The position numbers were made by a program, and so were the translations under genes. From the NCBI RefSeq assembly GCF_947504145.1, contig NZ_CANNGQ010000003.1, positions 310,001 through 374,000 of the forward strand: a stretch of 64,000 nt of DNA. The letters are read 5' to 3'. This DNA is from an uncultured Microbulbifer sp. (GTDB lineage Bacteria > Pseudomonadota > Gammaproteobacteria > Pseudomonadales > Cellvibrionaceae). Below, piece by piece: positions 1 through 8,568 of this stretch. How positions within the stretch are numbered: position 1 is the stretch's first letter; each line of letters begins with the position of its first letter. The notes beneath the pieces are model-generated. The model was not told the DNA's origin. It saw only the letters and a program-made list of their open reading frames with translations, and searched no databases.

Positions 1-186
1 TACGGAAATGTGGGCGCGGTGTTTTACCTGACGGTGCTAAGTATGGTTTCTTACGAGACCTTCTTCCTGGTAATTGCCGGTACGGCGGTACTTGGGTTTG
101 TTACGCTACTGTTCCTGGAAGAGCCGCAAGGCCAGATGGCGGAAGTCATGCCGGATGGTAGTGTTTCCCTGATCGACGTCGCTTAA
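1..186 (+). CDS. NarK-type nitrate/nitrite MFS transporter, C-terminal fragment
   Basis: Only the last 61 codons lie in the window, open from the first base to a TAA. A hydrophobic stretch forms the last membrane helix and is followed by a short cytoplasmic tail ([15 protein letters not shown]) of the kind that ends NarK/NasA nitrate transporters of the major facilitator superfamily. The protein would import nitrate for the NirBD and nitrate reductase genes downstream on the same strand. Family assignment rests on the tail motif and the neighbours; the body of the protein cannot be judged. Confidence 0.75.
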   Translation, partial: YGNVGAVFYLTVLSMVSYETFFLVIAGTAVLGFVTLLFLEEPQGQMAEVMPDGSVSLIDVA

Positions 187-223
187 TTTAAATTCCCGGG
201 CAGCCGATAGCGGGTTCCCGGGC

Positions 224-330
224 GCACTGCACCGATAAAGGGTTCCGAGACACGCCGTGAACCCATCCCTGGGGGCTCTGCAAAAACATCCTGTTTTTGA
301 AGGTCTCAGAACCCTTTATCGGTGCAGTGC
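224..330. repeat. nested inverted-repeat element, copy 1
   Basis: Arms of 28 nt (224-251 and 303-330) are inverted copies with a single mismatch. Inside is a second stem of 8 bp (CAAAAACA/TGTTTTTG) closed by a TCC loop, and between the two lies the 12-mer ACCCATCCCTGG at 261-272. The same layout, with different arm sequence, recurs at 4996-5106. There is no U-tract next to the outer stem, so a plain intrinsic terminator is not obvious. It sits between the transporter and the kinase/phosphatase gene. Confidence 0.85.
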
Positions 331-392
331 TTCGCCCCAAATCACTTACTATTACCGGCACCAATTTGAACACCACTTGCGAAACCACCACC

Positions 393-2114
393 GTGTCCGA
401 TCCCAATCAACGGGCTTCCAACACCGAGAATCTGGAGTTCGCCACCGCTACTGAGTGCGGCCAGCGCGCCTATAACGACGATGCTGTTGCGATCTACCGG
501 GCCACCGGCAATGAGCGGCGTTATCGCGGTTCGATGGCGGCGATTGCGGATGGTGTGGGTAGTGCGGAGGCCGGGGGCGCGGCGGCGCGAGCGGCGATCA
601 GTGGGTTTATTTCCGACTATTACAGTACGCCGGATACCTGGTCGGTGAAGCAGGCGGCGGCGCGGGTGTTGCACGCGTTGAATGGCTGGCTGTACCGGCA
701 GAGTGGTGGTGCAGATGAGGTGCAGCGCGGTTGGTTGACGACGTTTTCTGCGGTGGTTTTGAAAGGTGCGACGGCGCATCTGATTCATATCGGGGATTCG
801 CGGATATATCGCCTGCGGGCGGGCAAGCTGGAGTGTCTGACGCGGGATCACAGTCGCTCGCTGGGGCCGGGGCGGACGTTTTTGAGCCGGGCGCTGGGGA
901 TGGATGCGCACATCGAGGTGGATTACCGACAGGAGCCGCTGGAATCCGGAGACCTGTTCTGTGTGACGACAGACGGGATTCACGATTTTCTGCCCGCAGC
1001 GCAGTTCACCGAGATACTCAACGCGCAAGGGGTGGATGCAGCGGAAGCGCTGATTGCGGCAGCGCTGGATAATGGCAGCACAGACAATCTGAGCCTGGCG
1101 CTGTGCCGTGTGAATGTACTGGAGGCACTGGAAGCCGATGACCTGATGTTGGCGACGGGCGACCTGCCCTTCCCGCCACCCCTGCAACCCGGGAATAAGA
1201 TCGACGGGTACGAGGTGTTGCAGGAGTTGCATGCGAGCAGCCGAAGCTATCTGTATCTGGTGCGGGATCTGGAGAGCGACGAGCTGCGGGCGCTGAAGGC
1301 GCCGTCGGAAAATTTCACGGATGATCCGGCGTATATCGAGCAGTTTATCGCGGAGGAGTGGACTGGCCGCCGGCTGGAGCATCCAGCGATCGTCAAGATT
1401 TTCCCTCCCCGAAAAGCGCGCAAGTTTCTCTACCATGTCATGGAGTATGTGGACGGGCAGAATCTGCGGCAGTGGATGCAGCTAAACCCGGAGCCGCCTC
1501 TGGATCAGGTGCGCAACCTGGTGCAGCAGCTGGTCAGTGCGCTGCGGCGCCTGCAGCGGTTGGAGATTGTGCACGGGGATCTGAAGCCGGAAAACATCAT
1601 GGTGGATTCCAGCGGCCGCTTGAAGCTGATCGACCTGGGCGGAGCCAATGCGGCGGGTTTACAGGAACTGCTGCGGTATCAGGACAGTGCACCGCCGGGG
1701 AGCAAGAACTACTGCGCGCCGGAGTATTTTATGGGGGATGCGGCGAGCCACCGCTCGGATATTTTCTCCCTTGGGGTCATCGCCTACGAGATGCTCACCG
1801 GGCACTACCCGTATAAAGAGCGGTTCGGCAGCAGCCACTACCACCTGAAAAGCTATGCCAATATGCGCTACCTCGGCGCGAGCCAGCGTCGGGAAGATCT
1901 GCCGGAGTGGATCGACGGCGCCCTGCGCCGCGCCTGTGCGCCGGACCCGAGAAACCGCTATCCGGCACTATCGGAGTTTGTGCACGATCTGAATACGCCA
2001 AACAAGAAGTTCATCAACCGCGAAAAACCGCCGCTGATGGAGCGCAACCCGCTGTTGTTTTGGCAAGTGGTGGCGGCGCTGGCGATTCTTTCGCATCTGC
2101 TGTATTTCCTGTAA
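393..2114 (+). CDS. bifunctional PP2C-type phosphatase / Ser-Thr protein kinase
   Basis: A two-domain signalling protein of about 573 residues. The N-terminal half is a PP2C phosphatase, with the metal-binding Asp motifs visible as NDD (28-30), ADGVG (52-56), HIGDSR (132-137), TTDG (192-195) and the final DN (231-232). The C-terminal half is a protein kinase with Lys302, HGDLKPEN (394-401), DLG (414-416) and APE (442-444). It lacks the Arg of HRD and has DLG in place of DFG. A hydrophobic helix at about 555-573 suggests a C-terminal membrane anchor. The GTG start is chosen because no ATG precedes the phosphatase motifs and upstream sequence falls in the inverted repeat; the ribosome site is weak, so the start is uncertain. 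Such fusions are known beside nitrate-assimilation genes; the substrate is not known from the sequence. Confidence 0.85.
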   Translation: MSDPNQRASNTENLEFATATECGQRAYNDDAVAIYRATGNERRYRGSMAAIADGVGSAEAGGAAARAAISGFISDYYSTPDTWSVKQAAARVLHALNGWLYRQSGGADEVQRGWLTTFSAVVLKGATAHLIHIGDSRIYRLRAGKLECLTRDHSRSLGPGRTFLSRALGMDAHIEVDYRQEPLESGDLFCVTTDGIHDFLPAAQFTEILNAQGVDAAEALIAAALDNGSTDNLSLALCRVNVLEALEADDLMLATGDLPFPPPLQPGNKIDGYEVLQELHASSRSYLYLVRDLESDELRALKAPSENFTDDPAYIEQFIAEEWTGRRLEHPAIVKIFPPRKARKFLYHVMEYVDGQNLRQWMQLNPEPPLDQVRNLVQQLVSALRRLQRLEIVHGDLKPENIMVDSSGRLKLIDLGGANAAGLQELLRYQDSAPPGSKNYCAPEYFMGDAASHRSDIFSLGVIAYEMLTGHYPYKERFGSSHYHLKSYANMRYLGASQRREDLPEWIDGALRRACAPDPRNRYPALSEFVHDLNTPNKKFINREKPPLMERNPLLFWQVVAALAILSHLLYFL

Positions 2115-2444
2115 CCGGCACCCTGCAGGCAAAGTACGCTTTGCCTGCCCCTTCACCCAAGCCCTGCCATGGGGCAATCAATGCCGTGGCGCACCAGATT
2201 GTCGCACTCGAGCAATCGGAATCGCCAATAAACCGCACAAACTCTGTGGTCTCCCCCGTCTCACGCCGCTCTCAAGAGTTGGCACAGAGATTGAATACCA
2301 TTAGTCACAATCCAAATTTTTTCAGCAAGGCAACGGCGCCTGACACTCTTCGACAGAAGAGGGGACGCCCGTGCAGCCGCAAGCTACCCAGGCCCCCCAA
2401 CGCTTTTCTTCTGTCGCACTGATCAGGTTCAAACGGCAGAGATT
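2115..2444. other. gap before nirB with a perfect hairpin
   Basis: A 330-base gap. At 2125-2148 a perfect 10-bp stem (GCAGGCAAAG/CTTTGCCTGC) with a four-base loop follows the kinase stop by about ten bases and may end its transcript, though no T-run follows. The remainder should hold the nirB promoter and any nitrate-responsive leader. I could not pick out a convincing -35/-10 pair or a NasR-type leader. Confidence 0.5.
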
Positions 2445-4973
2445 ATGGTTAAGCAAAAAATCGTCGTCATCGGCAACGGCATGGTGGGTCACCACTTCCT
2501 GGAACAACTGGCAAACCGCCCCGAGCGGGAACTGTTCGACGTACTGGTGTTCTGTGCCGAACCCCGCCCCGCTTACGACCGGGTACACCTTTCCGAATAC
2601 TTCGGCGGCCGCACCGCGGACGACCTGGCCATGGGCAAGGTGGAGCAGTACCGCGAGTGGGGCTACGACCTGCGCCTGAACGACGCCGCGGTAAACATTG
2701 ACCGTGACAACAAAGTCGTCACCTCCGCCAGTGGCGCATCCGAAGCCTACGATCACCTGATATTGGCCACCGGTTCCTACCCGTTCGTACCGCCGATCCC
2801 CGGCCACGAGCACGAGAAATGCTTCGTCTACCGCACCCTGGAAGACCTGGACAAGATCCAGGCCGCCGCCAAACAAGGCAAGGTGGGTGTCGTTGTCGGT
2901 GGTGGCCTGCTGGGCCTGGAAGCAGCCAATGCACTCAAGCAACTGGGCCTGGAAGCCCATGTGGTGGAATTCGCTCCCGGCCTGATGTCCGTACAGCTGG
3001 ACGAAGGCGGCTCCAAACTGCTGCGGGATAAAATTGAAGAGTTGGGTGTGACCGTTCACACCAGCACCGCCACCGAACTCATCGAAGAAGTGGATGGCGG
3101 TCGCCTGCGCATGAACTTCAAAGGCGACAAATCCCTGGATACGGATCTGATCGTCTTCTCCGCTGGCATCCGCCCGGAAGATAGCCTGGCAAAATCTGCT
3201 GGCATCGAACTGGGCCAGCGCGGCGGTATCGTCATTGACAACCAGTGCCGCACCTCCGACAAAAACATTTTTGCCATCGGCGAATGTGCCTTGTTCAACA
3301 ACTTCATCTACGGTCTGGTCGCCCCGGGCTACACCATGGCGCGCACCGCTGTTTCTCTGCTGTGTGGCGAAGCGGCCGAGTTTAACGGCGCGGACATGAG
3401 CACCAAGCTGAAGCTGCTGGGTGTGGACGTTGGTTCCATCGGCGACGCCCACGGCCGCGCGGAAGGCTCCGCAGCAATTACCTTTGTGGACGAGCAGACC
3501 GGCGTCTACAAGCGCATGATTACCGACAGCGAAGGCAAGAAACTACGCGGTGCGGTACTGGTAGGCGACGCCGCTGACTACGACACCCTGCTGCAATACC
3601 ACCTGAACGATATGGATCTGCCGGAACACCCGGAGCAACTGATCCTGCCTGCACTGGATGGCGCGGCCCCAACCCTGGGTGCCGATGCACTGCCGGATAC
3701 CGCCACCATCTGTTCCTGTCACAATGTGAGTAAGGGCGATATCGTCGGCGCGGTTCAGGGCGGTTGCTGCTCGGTAGGCGAAGTAAAAGATTGCACCAAG
3801 GCGGCCACTGGTTGTGGCGGCTGTGCGGCGCTGCTGAAAAATGTGGTGGATACCGAGCTGGCTGCGCTGGGTGTCGAAGTCAACAATGACCTCTGCCCGC
3901 ACTTCCCTTACACCCGCCAGGAAATTTTCCACATGGTGCAGGTGGAAGAGATCAAAACCTTCGATGAGTTGCTGCACAAGCACGGCTCCGGCAAGGGTTG
4001 TGAAATCTGTAAACCCACCGCTGCCTCCATTTTCGCCTCCCTCTGGAACGACCACATCCTGGAAAAGCCGCACGTCGGCCTGCAGGACACCAACGATACC
4101 TTTATGGCAAACATGCAGAAAAACGGTACTTATTCCGTAGTTCCACGCATTGCCGGCGGTGAGATCACCCCAGAAAAGCTGATTGTTCTCGGTGAAGTGG
4201 CAAAGAAATACGATCTCTACACCAAGATTACCGGCGGCCAGCGTATCGACCTGTTCGGTGCACGCCTGGAAGAGCTACCGGAAATCTGGCGCGAGCTGAC
4301 CGATGCGGGCTTCGAGACTGGGCACGCTTACGGTAAATCGCTGCGGACCGTGAAGTCCTGCGTGGGCAGCACCTGGTGCCGCTTCGGGGTACAGGACAGT
4401 GTGGGCATGGCGCTCACCGTTGAGAACCGCTACAAGGGCCTGCGCTCACCGCACAAGATCAAGATGGCGGTTTCCGGTTGTACCCGCGAGTGTGCGGAAG
4501 CACAGAGCAAAGACATCGGGGTGATTGCTACCGAAAACGGCTGGAACCTGTATGTGTGCGGTAACGGCGGTATGCGCCCGCGCCATGCGGATCTGTTTGC
4601 GACGGATCTGGACGATGTAACCCTGATCAAATATATCGACCGGGTATTGATGTTCTACGTGCGCACGGCGGACAAGCTGCAGCGGACTTCTGTGTGGCTG
4701 GAAAACCTGGAAGGTGGTCTGGACTACCTGCGCGAGGTGGTGATCGAGGACAAGCTGGGCATCGGTGAAGAGCTGGAGCGCCAGATGGGCAATGTGGTTG
4801 GCACTTACCAGTGTGAGTGGAAAACCGCGATCAACGACCCGGAGATGCTGAAGCGCTTCCGCCAGTTTGTGAATACCGACGAGAAAGACGAGAAAATCGT
4901 TTTCGTGGAAGAGCGCCAGCAGCGCCGCCCGGCCACTGAAGAAGAAATCGTAAAGATTGCCGAGCCGGCTTAA
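2445..4973 (+). CDS. nirB: assimilatory nitrite reductase [NAD(P)H], large subunit
   Basis: Reduces nitrite to ammonium with six electrons from NAD(P)H in the cytoplasm. Domain order over 842 residues: an FAD/NAD(P)-binding reductase, a BFD-type [2Fe-2S] domain with paired cysteines (CSCHNV, CGGC), a second BFD-like segment ending in KGCEICKP, the nitrite/sulfite reductase half-domain, then the siroheme/[4Fe-4S] domain. The four cluster cysteines are in SCVGSTWC and SGCTREC. Length matches NirB. It is followed by nirD and the nitrate reductase on the same strand, with an inverted-repeat element between nirB and nirD that could shape relative expression. Confidence 0.97.
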   Translation: MVKQKIVVIGNGMVGHHFLEQLANRPERELFDVLVFCAEPRPAYDRVHLSEYFGGRTADDLAMGKVEQYREWGYDLRLNDAAVNIDRDNKVVTSASGASEAYDHLILATGSYPFVPPIPGHEHEKCFVYRTLEDLDKIQAAAKQGKVGVVVGGGLLGLEAANALKQLGLEAHVVEFAPGLMSVQLDEGGSKLLRDKIEELGVTVHTSTATELIEEVDGGRLRMNFKGDKSLDTDLIVFSAGIRPEDSLAKSAGIELGQRGGIVIDNQCRTSDKNIFAIGECALFNNFIYGLVAPGYTMARTAVSLLCGEAAEFNGADMSTKLKLLGVDVGSIGDAHGRAEGSAAITFVDEQTGVYKRMITDSEGKKLRGAVLVGDAADYDTLLQYHLNDMDLPEHPEQLILPALDGAAPTLGADALPDTATICSCHNVSKGDIVGAVQGGCCSVGEVKDCTKAATGCGGCAALLKNVVDTELAALGVEVNNDLCPHFPYTRQEIFHMVQVEEIKTFDELLHKHGSGKGCEICKPTAASIFASLWNDHILEKPHVGLQDTNDTFMANMQKNGTYSVVPRIAGGEITPEKLIVLGEVAKKYDLYTKITGGQRIDLFGARLEELPEIWRELTDAGFETGHAYGKSLRTVKSCVGSTWCRFGVQDSVGMALTVENRYKGLRSPHKIKMAVSGCTRECAEAQSKDIGVIATENGWNLYVCGNGGMRPRHADLFATDLDDVTLIKYIDRVLMFYVRTADKLQRTSVWLENLEGGLDYLREVVIEDKLGIGEELERQMGNVVGTYQCEWKTAINDPEMLKRFRQFVNTDEKDEKIVFVEERQQRRPATEEEIVKIAEPA

Positions 4974-4995
4974 TTATTTAGGTAAGCCCGGTGGC

Positions 4996-5106
4996 GGTGG
5001 AGCACCGGGCGGGAGGTTTCAGGACCGCTGTAGACCCATCCCTGGGCGCTGCGGCGCAAACATCCTGTTTGCGACGCTCCTGAAACCTCCCACCCGGCAC
5101 TCCACC
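4996..5106. repeat. nested inverted-repeat element, copy 2
   Basis: Arms of 29 nt (4996-5024 and 5078-5106) pair at 26 of 29 positions. The inner stem CGCAAACA/TGTTTGCG again closes a TCC loop, and the 12-mer ACCCATCCCTGG is at 5034-5045. The stems keep pairing while their sequence differs from copy 1, but the loop and core are the same. It lies between nirB and nirD. Confidence 0.85.
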
Positions 5107-5183
5107 TTCGCATCTACCCTCTGTGCGTAGATTGCCGTTAAAGAATTATTGATTTTCACCACCACCATTTGTGGAGAACCAAA

Positions 5184-5540
5184 ATGAGCGAAGTTGCCAT
5201 AACCCGCACCGAGTGGCTGCAAGTCTGCAAGCGATCAGATCTTGTAGCCAATTCCGGAGTGTGTGCTCTTGTGGGCGATCGTCAGGTTGCCCTGTTTTTT
5301 TTACCCGACCAGGAACCCCAGCTTTACGCCATCGATAACTGGGACCCTATTGCCAACGCCGGTGTAATCGGCCGCGGCCTTGTGGCGGAGATTGACGGAG
5401 AATTGACGGTAGCCTCTCCGCTGTACAAGCAGCACTACCGTCTGAACGACGGTCAGTGCCTGGAGGAGGAAGATATCAAACTGGATTCCTTCCCGATCGC
5501 TTTTGAAGGCGATGATGTGCTGATCAAAATCGATCAGTAA
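5184..5540 (+). CDS. nirD: nitrite reductase small subunit
   Basis: Small partner of NirB, about 118 residues, with a Rieske-like fold (NirD family). As in many NirD proteins, the Cys/His cluster ligands of true Rieske proteins are not evident; conserved features are the YAIDNWDP region and the segment reading LYKQHY. The ATG at 5184 is chosen over an upstream in-frame TTG because GGAG sits seven to ten bases before it. The gap to nirB is about 210 bases and holds an inverted-repeat element; the nitrate reductase gene follows after 34 bases. Confidence 0.93.
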   Translation: MSEVAITRTEWLQVCKRSDLVANSGVCALVGDRQVALFFLPDQEPQLYAIDNWDPIANAGVIGRGLVAEIDGELTVASPLYKQHYRLNDGQCLEEEDIKLDSFPIAFEGDDVLIKIDQ

Positions 5541-5574
5541 GCGCGATAATAAATACAAAAGTAAGCAGTGAAAG

Positions 5575-8292
5575 ATGGCTTTAACAGAACTGTTCTCGGC
5601 GCGTAAGTCCTGCACCACCTGCCCGTACTGCGGTGTGGGCTGTGGAGTGGCGGCTACTCAGGAGTTGCAGCCGGGTGGCGGCGAGTCGGTGATTCGCATT
5701 ACCGGGGACGAGCAGCATCCGGCTAACAAGGGAAAGCTGTGTGTAAAAGGCTCCTCTCTGGCGGATACCCTGGGGAATCACGGGCGTCTGTTAAAGCCGC
5801 GCTTGCACGGTGAAGATTGCGATTGGGACACGGCGCTGGATTATGCGGCGTCGAAGTTTCGCGAGACGATCGAGGAACACGGGCCGGATTCGGTGGCGTT
5901 TTATCTTTCCGGGCAGTTGCTCACAGAAGACTATTACGTGGCCAACAAGCTGATGAAGGGTTTTATCGGCACCGCCAACGTAGATACCAATTCCCGCCTG
6001 TGTATGTCCTCTGCGGTCGCCGCTTACAAACGCGCGCTGGGCGCGGATGCGGTGCCGTGTAATTACGAGGACCTGGACGAGGCGGAGCTGGTAGTACTGA
6101 TCGGCTCCAACGCCGCCTGGACGCACCCGATCCTGTTCCAGCGTATGCAGGCAGCGAACGCCAAGCTGGTGGTGGTGGACCCCCGCGGCAGTGCCACCAG
6201 TGAAATGGCGGATATGCACCTGGCAATTACGCCGGGCAGTGACGCGGCGCTGTTCAACGGCCTGCTGCGCTATCTGTCCGGATATGGGGACAGCGAATCC
6301 GGTGCGCTGGACCAGGTATTTATCCACAACCATACGGAACATTTCACCGACGCGCTCGACGCAGCGGCGGAGTGGACGCCGGAGAAGGTGGCGGAATACT
6401 GCAGTGTCGAACTGGAGCAACTGCTCGCCTTCTACGAGCTGTTCCGCACCACCGAAAAAACCATCAGTTTTTATTCCCAGGGCGTCAACCAGTCCAGCAC
6501 CGGTACCGACAAAAACAATTCCATTATCAATTGCCATCTGGCCACTGGCCGCATCGGCAAGCCCGGCTGCGGCCCCTTTTCCATCACCGGCCAACCCAAT
6601 GCCATGGGCGGGCGCGAGGTGGGCGGCCTGGCAAATATGCTCGCCGCGCATATGGATTTCACCGAAGAAAACATCGACCGTGTGGGCCGCTTCTGGAATG
6701 CCACAAACATGGCACAGGGCCCTGGCCTCAAGGCGGTGGATCTGTTCAACGCGGTGGAGAGCGGCCAGATCAAGGCGGTATGGATCATGGCGACCAATCC
6801 GGCCGTGAGTATGCCGGACGCGCGCCGGGTAGCCGCGGCGCTGAAAAACTGCCCGACTGTAATTGTGTCTGACTGCGTGGGCGATACCGATACCGCGCGC
6901 ACCGCTGACCTGTTGCTGCCGGCTACAACCTGGGCAGAAAAGACCGGTACCGTCACCAATTCCGAGCGCCGGATTTCCCGTCAGAAAAGTTTCCTGCCGA
7001 AACCGGGGGAGGCCCGTCACGACTGGGAAATCATCTGCGACGTGGCCAAACGCCTCGGTTTTGAAGAGGCGTTTGATTTTCAGGGGCCGGCGGATATTTT
7101 CCGCGAACACGCGGCTCTGTCCGGGTTTGAGAACAACCGCGAGCAGGCCCGCCGCGCTTTCGATATTTCCGCCCTGGCGAATATCAGCGATCAGGAATAC
7201 GATTTTTTCACCCCGGTACAGTGGCCGGTCAATGCAGAAAACCCAAGCGGCAAAGCTCGCCTGTTCGGCGACGGGGATTTCTACACCCCCAACAGCCGGG
7301 CGCGTTTTATCGCTGTTGACCCTCAATGTCCGAAACAGGAAACCCGTGCCGAATATCCGCTGGTATTGAATAGCGGGCGTCTGCGCGACCAGTGGCACAC
7401 CATGACCCGCACCGGGCGTGCGCGCAAACTGCTGGATCACAGTGAAGCGCCGGAGCTGCATGTACATCCGCAGGAAGCGCAGAAGTTTGGCATTGAAGAT
7501 GCGCAACTGGTGCGCGTAGAAAGTGAAAAAGGCCAGTTTTTCGGCCGCGCCCGCATCACCGCCAGCCAGAAACCCGGCCAGCTGTTTGCCCCGATTCACT
7601 GGAGCGACAGCCTCGCCCACAACGCCACCGTGAGCGCCCTGGCTATTCCGTTCACCGATCCCTTCTCCGGTCAGCCGGAGCTGAAACAGGTCGCGGTCAA
7701 CATAGAGCCCCTGAGTGCCCACAGCTACGCCTGCCTCCTGCTGCGCACCCAGACCGCGGAGGAGCTGCACAGCCGCCTGCAAGCTGGCGACAAGTCTTTA
7801 TTCGAGACCATCCTGCACTGGTACCGGGTACCGGTGGAAGGTGGCTACCGTTTTGAACTGGCGCTGAAAAAGCAGCCGGACTGGCAGGCCATGGCCGAAA
7901 GCCTGTTTTCCCTGCACAGCAAACGACTCCACCGCCAGCGCCTGCAATTGCCCAATGGAGAGCGCTGGCTGCTGCATGGCAATCAAATGGAGCTGCTGGT
8001 GTTCACCACCGCAGACTGGCAGACCCTGCCGGACCGTAAAACCCTGGAAGACACTCTCAACAAGCCTCTGCCAGAAATGCCGGCCCAGTTGCTACAGAAC
8101 GTCCCCGCCGGCGCCCAGATGGTCTGTACCTGCCTGCAGGTTTCGCGCAAAGAAATCGAAACAGCCATTGCCGATGGTGCAACGAGTGTGGACGAACTGG
8201 GCGAGTTGCTGGGGTGTGGTACCAATTGCGGTTCCTGCAAGCCGGAAATCTCTGCGCTATTGAATACGAATCTCGCAGTGGCAGTCGGATAA
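5575..8292 (+). CDS. nasA: assimilatory nitrate reductase, catalytic molybdenum subunit
   Basis: Reduces nitrate to nitrite using bis-molybdopterin guanine dinucleotide. The 905-residue protein starts with the [4Fe-4S] motif (SCTTCPYCGVGCG, later GKLCVKG) of the NapA/NasA family, continues through the molybdopterin oxidoreductase domains and the dinucleotide-binding C-terminal domain. It ends in a BFD-type [2Fe-2S] domain with CTCLQV and CGTNCGSCKP. That extra cluster domain marks the cytoplasmic assimilatory enzyme; no Tat signal is present. No separate NADH-dependent electron-transfer subunit is encoded next to it, so the donor is unclear. Confidence 0.96.
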   Translation: MALTELFSARKSCTTCPYCGVGCGVAATQELQPGGGESVIRITGDEQHPANKGKLCVKGSSLADTLGNHGRLLKPRLHGEDCDWDTALDYAASKFRETIEEHGPDSVAFYLSGQLLTEDYYVANKLMKGFIGTANVDTNSRLCMSSAVAAYKRALGADAVPCNYEDLDEAELVVLIGSNAAWTHPILFQRMQAANAKLVVVDPRGSATSEMADMHLAITPGSDAALFNGLLRYLSGYGDSESGALDQVFIHNHTEHFTDALDAAAEWTPEKVAEYCSVELEQLLAFYELFRTTEKTISFYSQGVNQSSTGTDKNNSIINCHLATGRIGKPGCGPFSITGQPNAMGGREVGGLANMLAAHMDFTEENIDRVGRFWNATNMAQGPGLKAVDLFNAVESGQIKAVWIMATNPAVSMPDARRVAAALKNCPTVIVSDCVGDTDTARTADLLLPATTWAEKTGTVTNSERRISRQKSFLPKPGEARHDWEIICDVAKRLGFEEAFDFQGPADIFREHAALSGFENNREQARRAFDISALANISDQEYDFFTPVQWPVNAENPSGKARLFGDGDFYTPNSRARFIAVDPQCPKQETRAEYPLVLNSGRLRDQWHTMTRTGRARKLLDHSEAPELHVHPQEAQKFGIEDAQLVRVESEKGQFFGRARITASQKPGQLFAPIHWSDSLAHNATVSALAIPFTDPFSGQPELKQVAVNIEPLSAHSYACLLLRTQTAEELHSRLQAGDKSLFETILHWYRVPVEGGYRFELALKKQPDWQAMAESLFSLHSKRLHRQRLQLPNGERWLLHGNQMELLVFTTADWQTLPDRKTLEDTLNKPLPEMPAQLLQNVPAGAQMVCTCLQVSRKEIETAIADGATSVDELGELLGCGTNCGSCKPEISALLNTNLAVAVG

Positions 8293-8338
8293 CAGCGATA
8301 CCTCGCGCCTAAACGACAGACACAATCCTCCATGCGAA

Positions 8339-8388
8339 GGCAAAGTGCCAGGGATGGGTTTTCGAAAACCCATACCCGGTGCTTTGCC
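8339..8388. repeat. long hairpin sharing the 12-base core
   Basis: A 50-nt inverted repeat with almost no loop: halves of 25 nt pair at 21 positions, plus two G.T wobbles. The apical 20 bases are a perfect palindrome centred on TTCGAA. The minus strand carries ACCCATCCCTGG (8348-8359), as in the elements at 224 and 4996. It follows the nitrate reductase stop by about 45 bases and could terminate or stabilise that transcript. The rest of the 8293-8568 gap shows nothing else clear. Confidence 0.7.
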
Positions 8389-8568
8389 GCCACCCTACCA
8401 CCCGTGTAAGTGCCATCCAGCTCCGCTCCAACACTGTGGCGGTGACGCTACCGGGTACCCCCTTCTCCCGAACTTTTCCCGATAGCTTGTGCAGTATCAA
8501 TACTTGGCAAACAGTGCCTCACCCAGCTATCTTCCCGATCAAACAGACGAAAGATAAAGGCATGAGAG

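Noticed and set aside
297-392. N-terminal extension of the kinase/phosphatase from an in-frame TTG
   Set aside because: It would translate the right arm of the inverted repeat; no ribosome site is present and the phosphatase domain begins later.
5791-7782. A long minus-strand frame opposite the nitrate reductase gene
   Set aside because: Shadow of a recognised enzyme; the translated product shows no domain, signal or start context.
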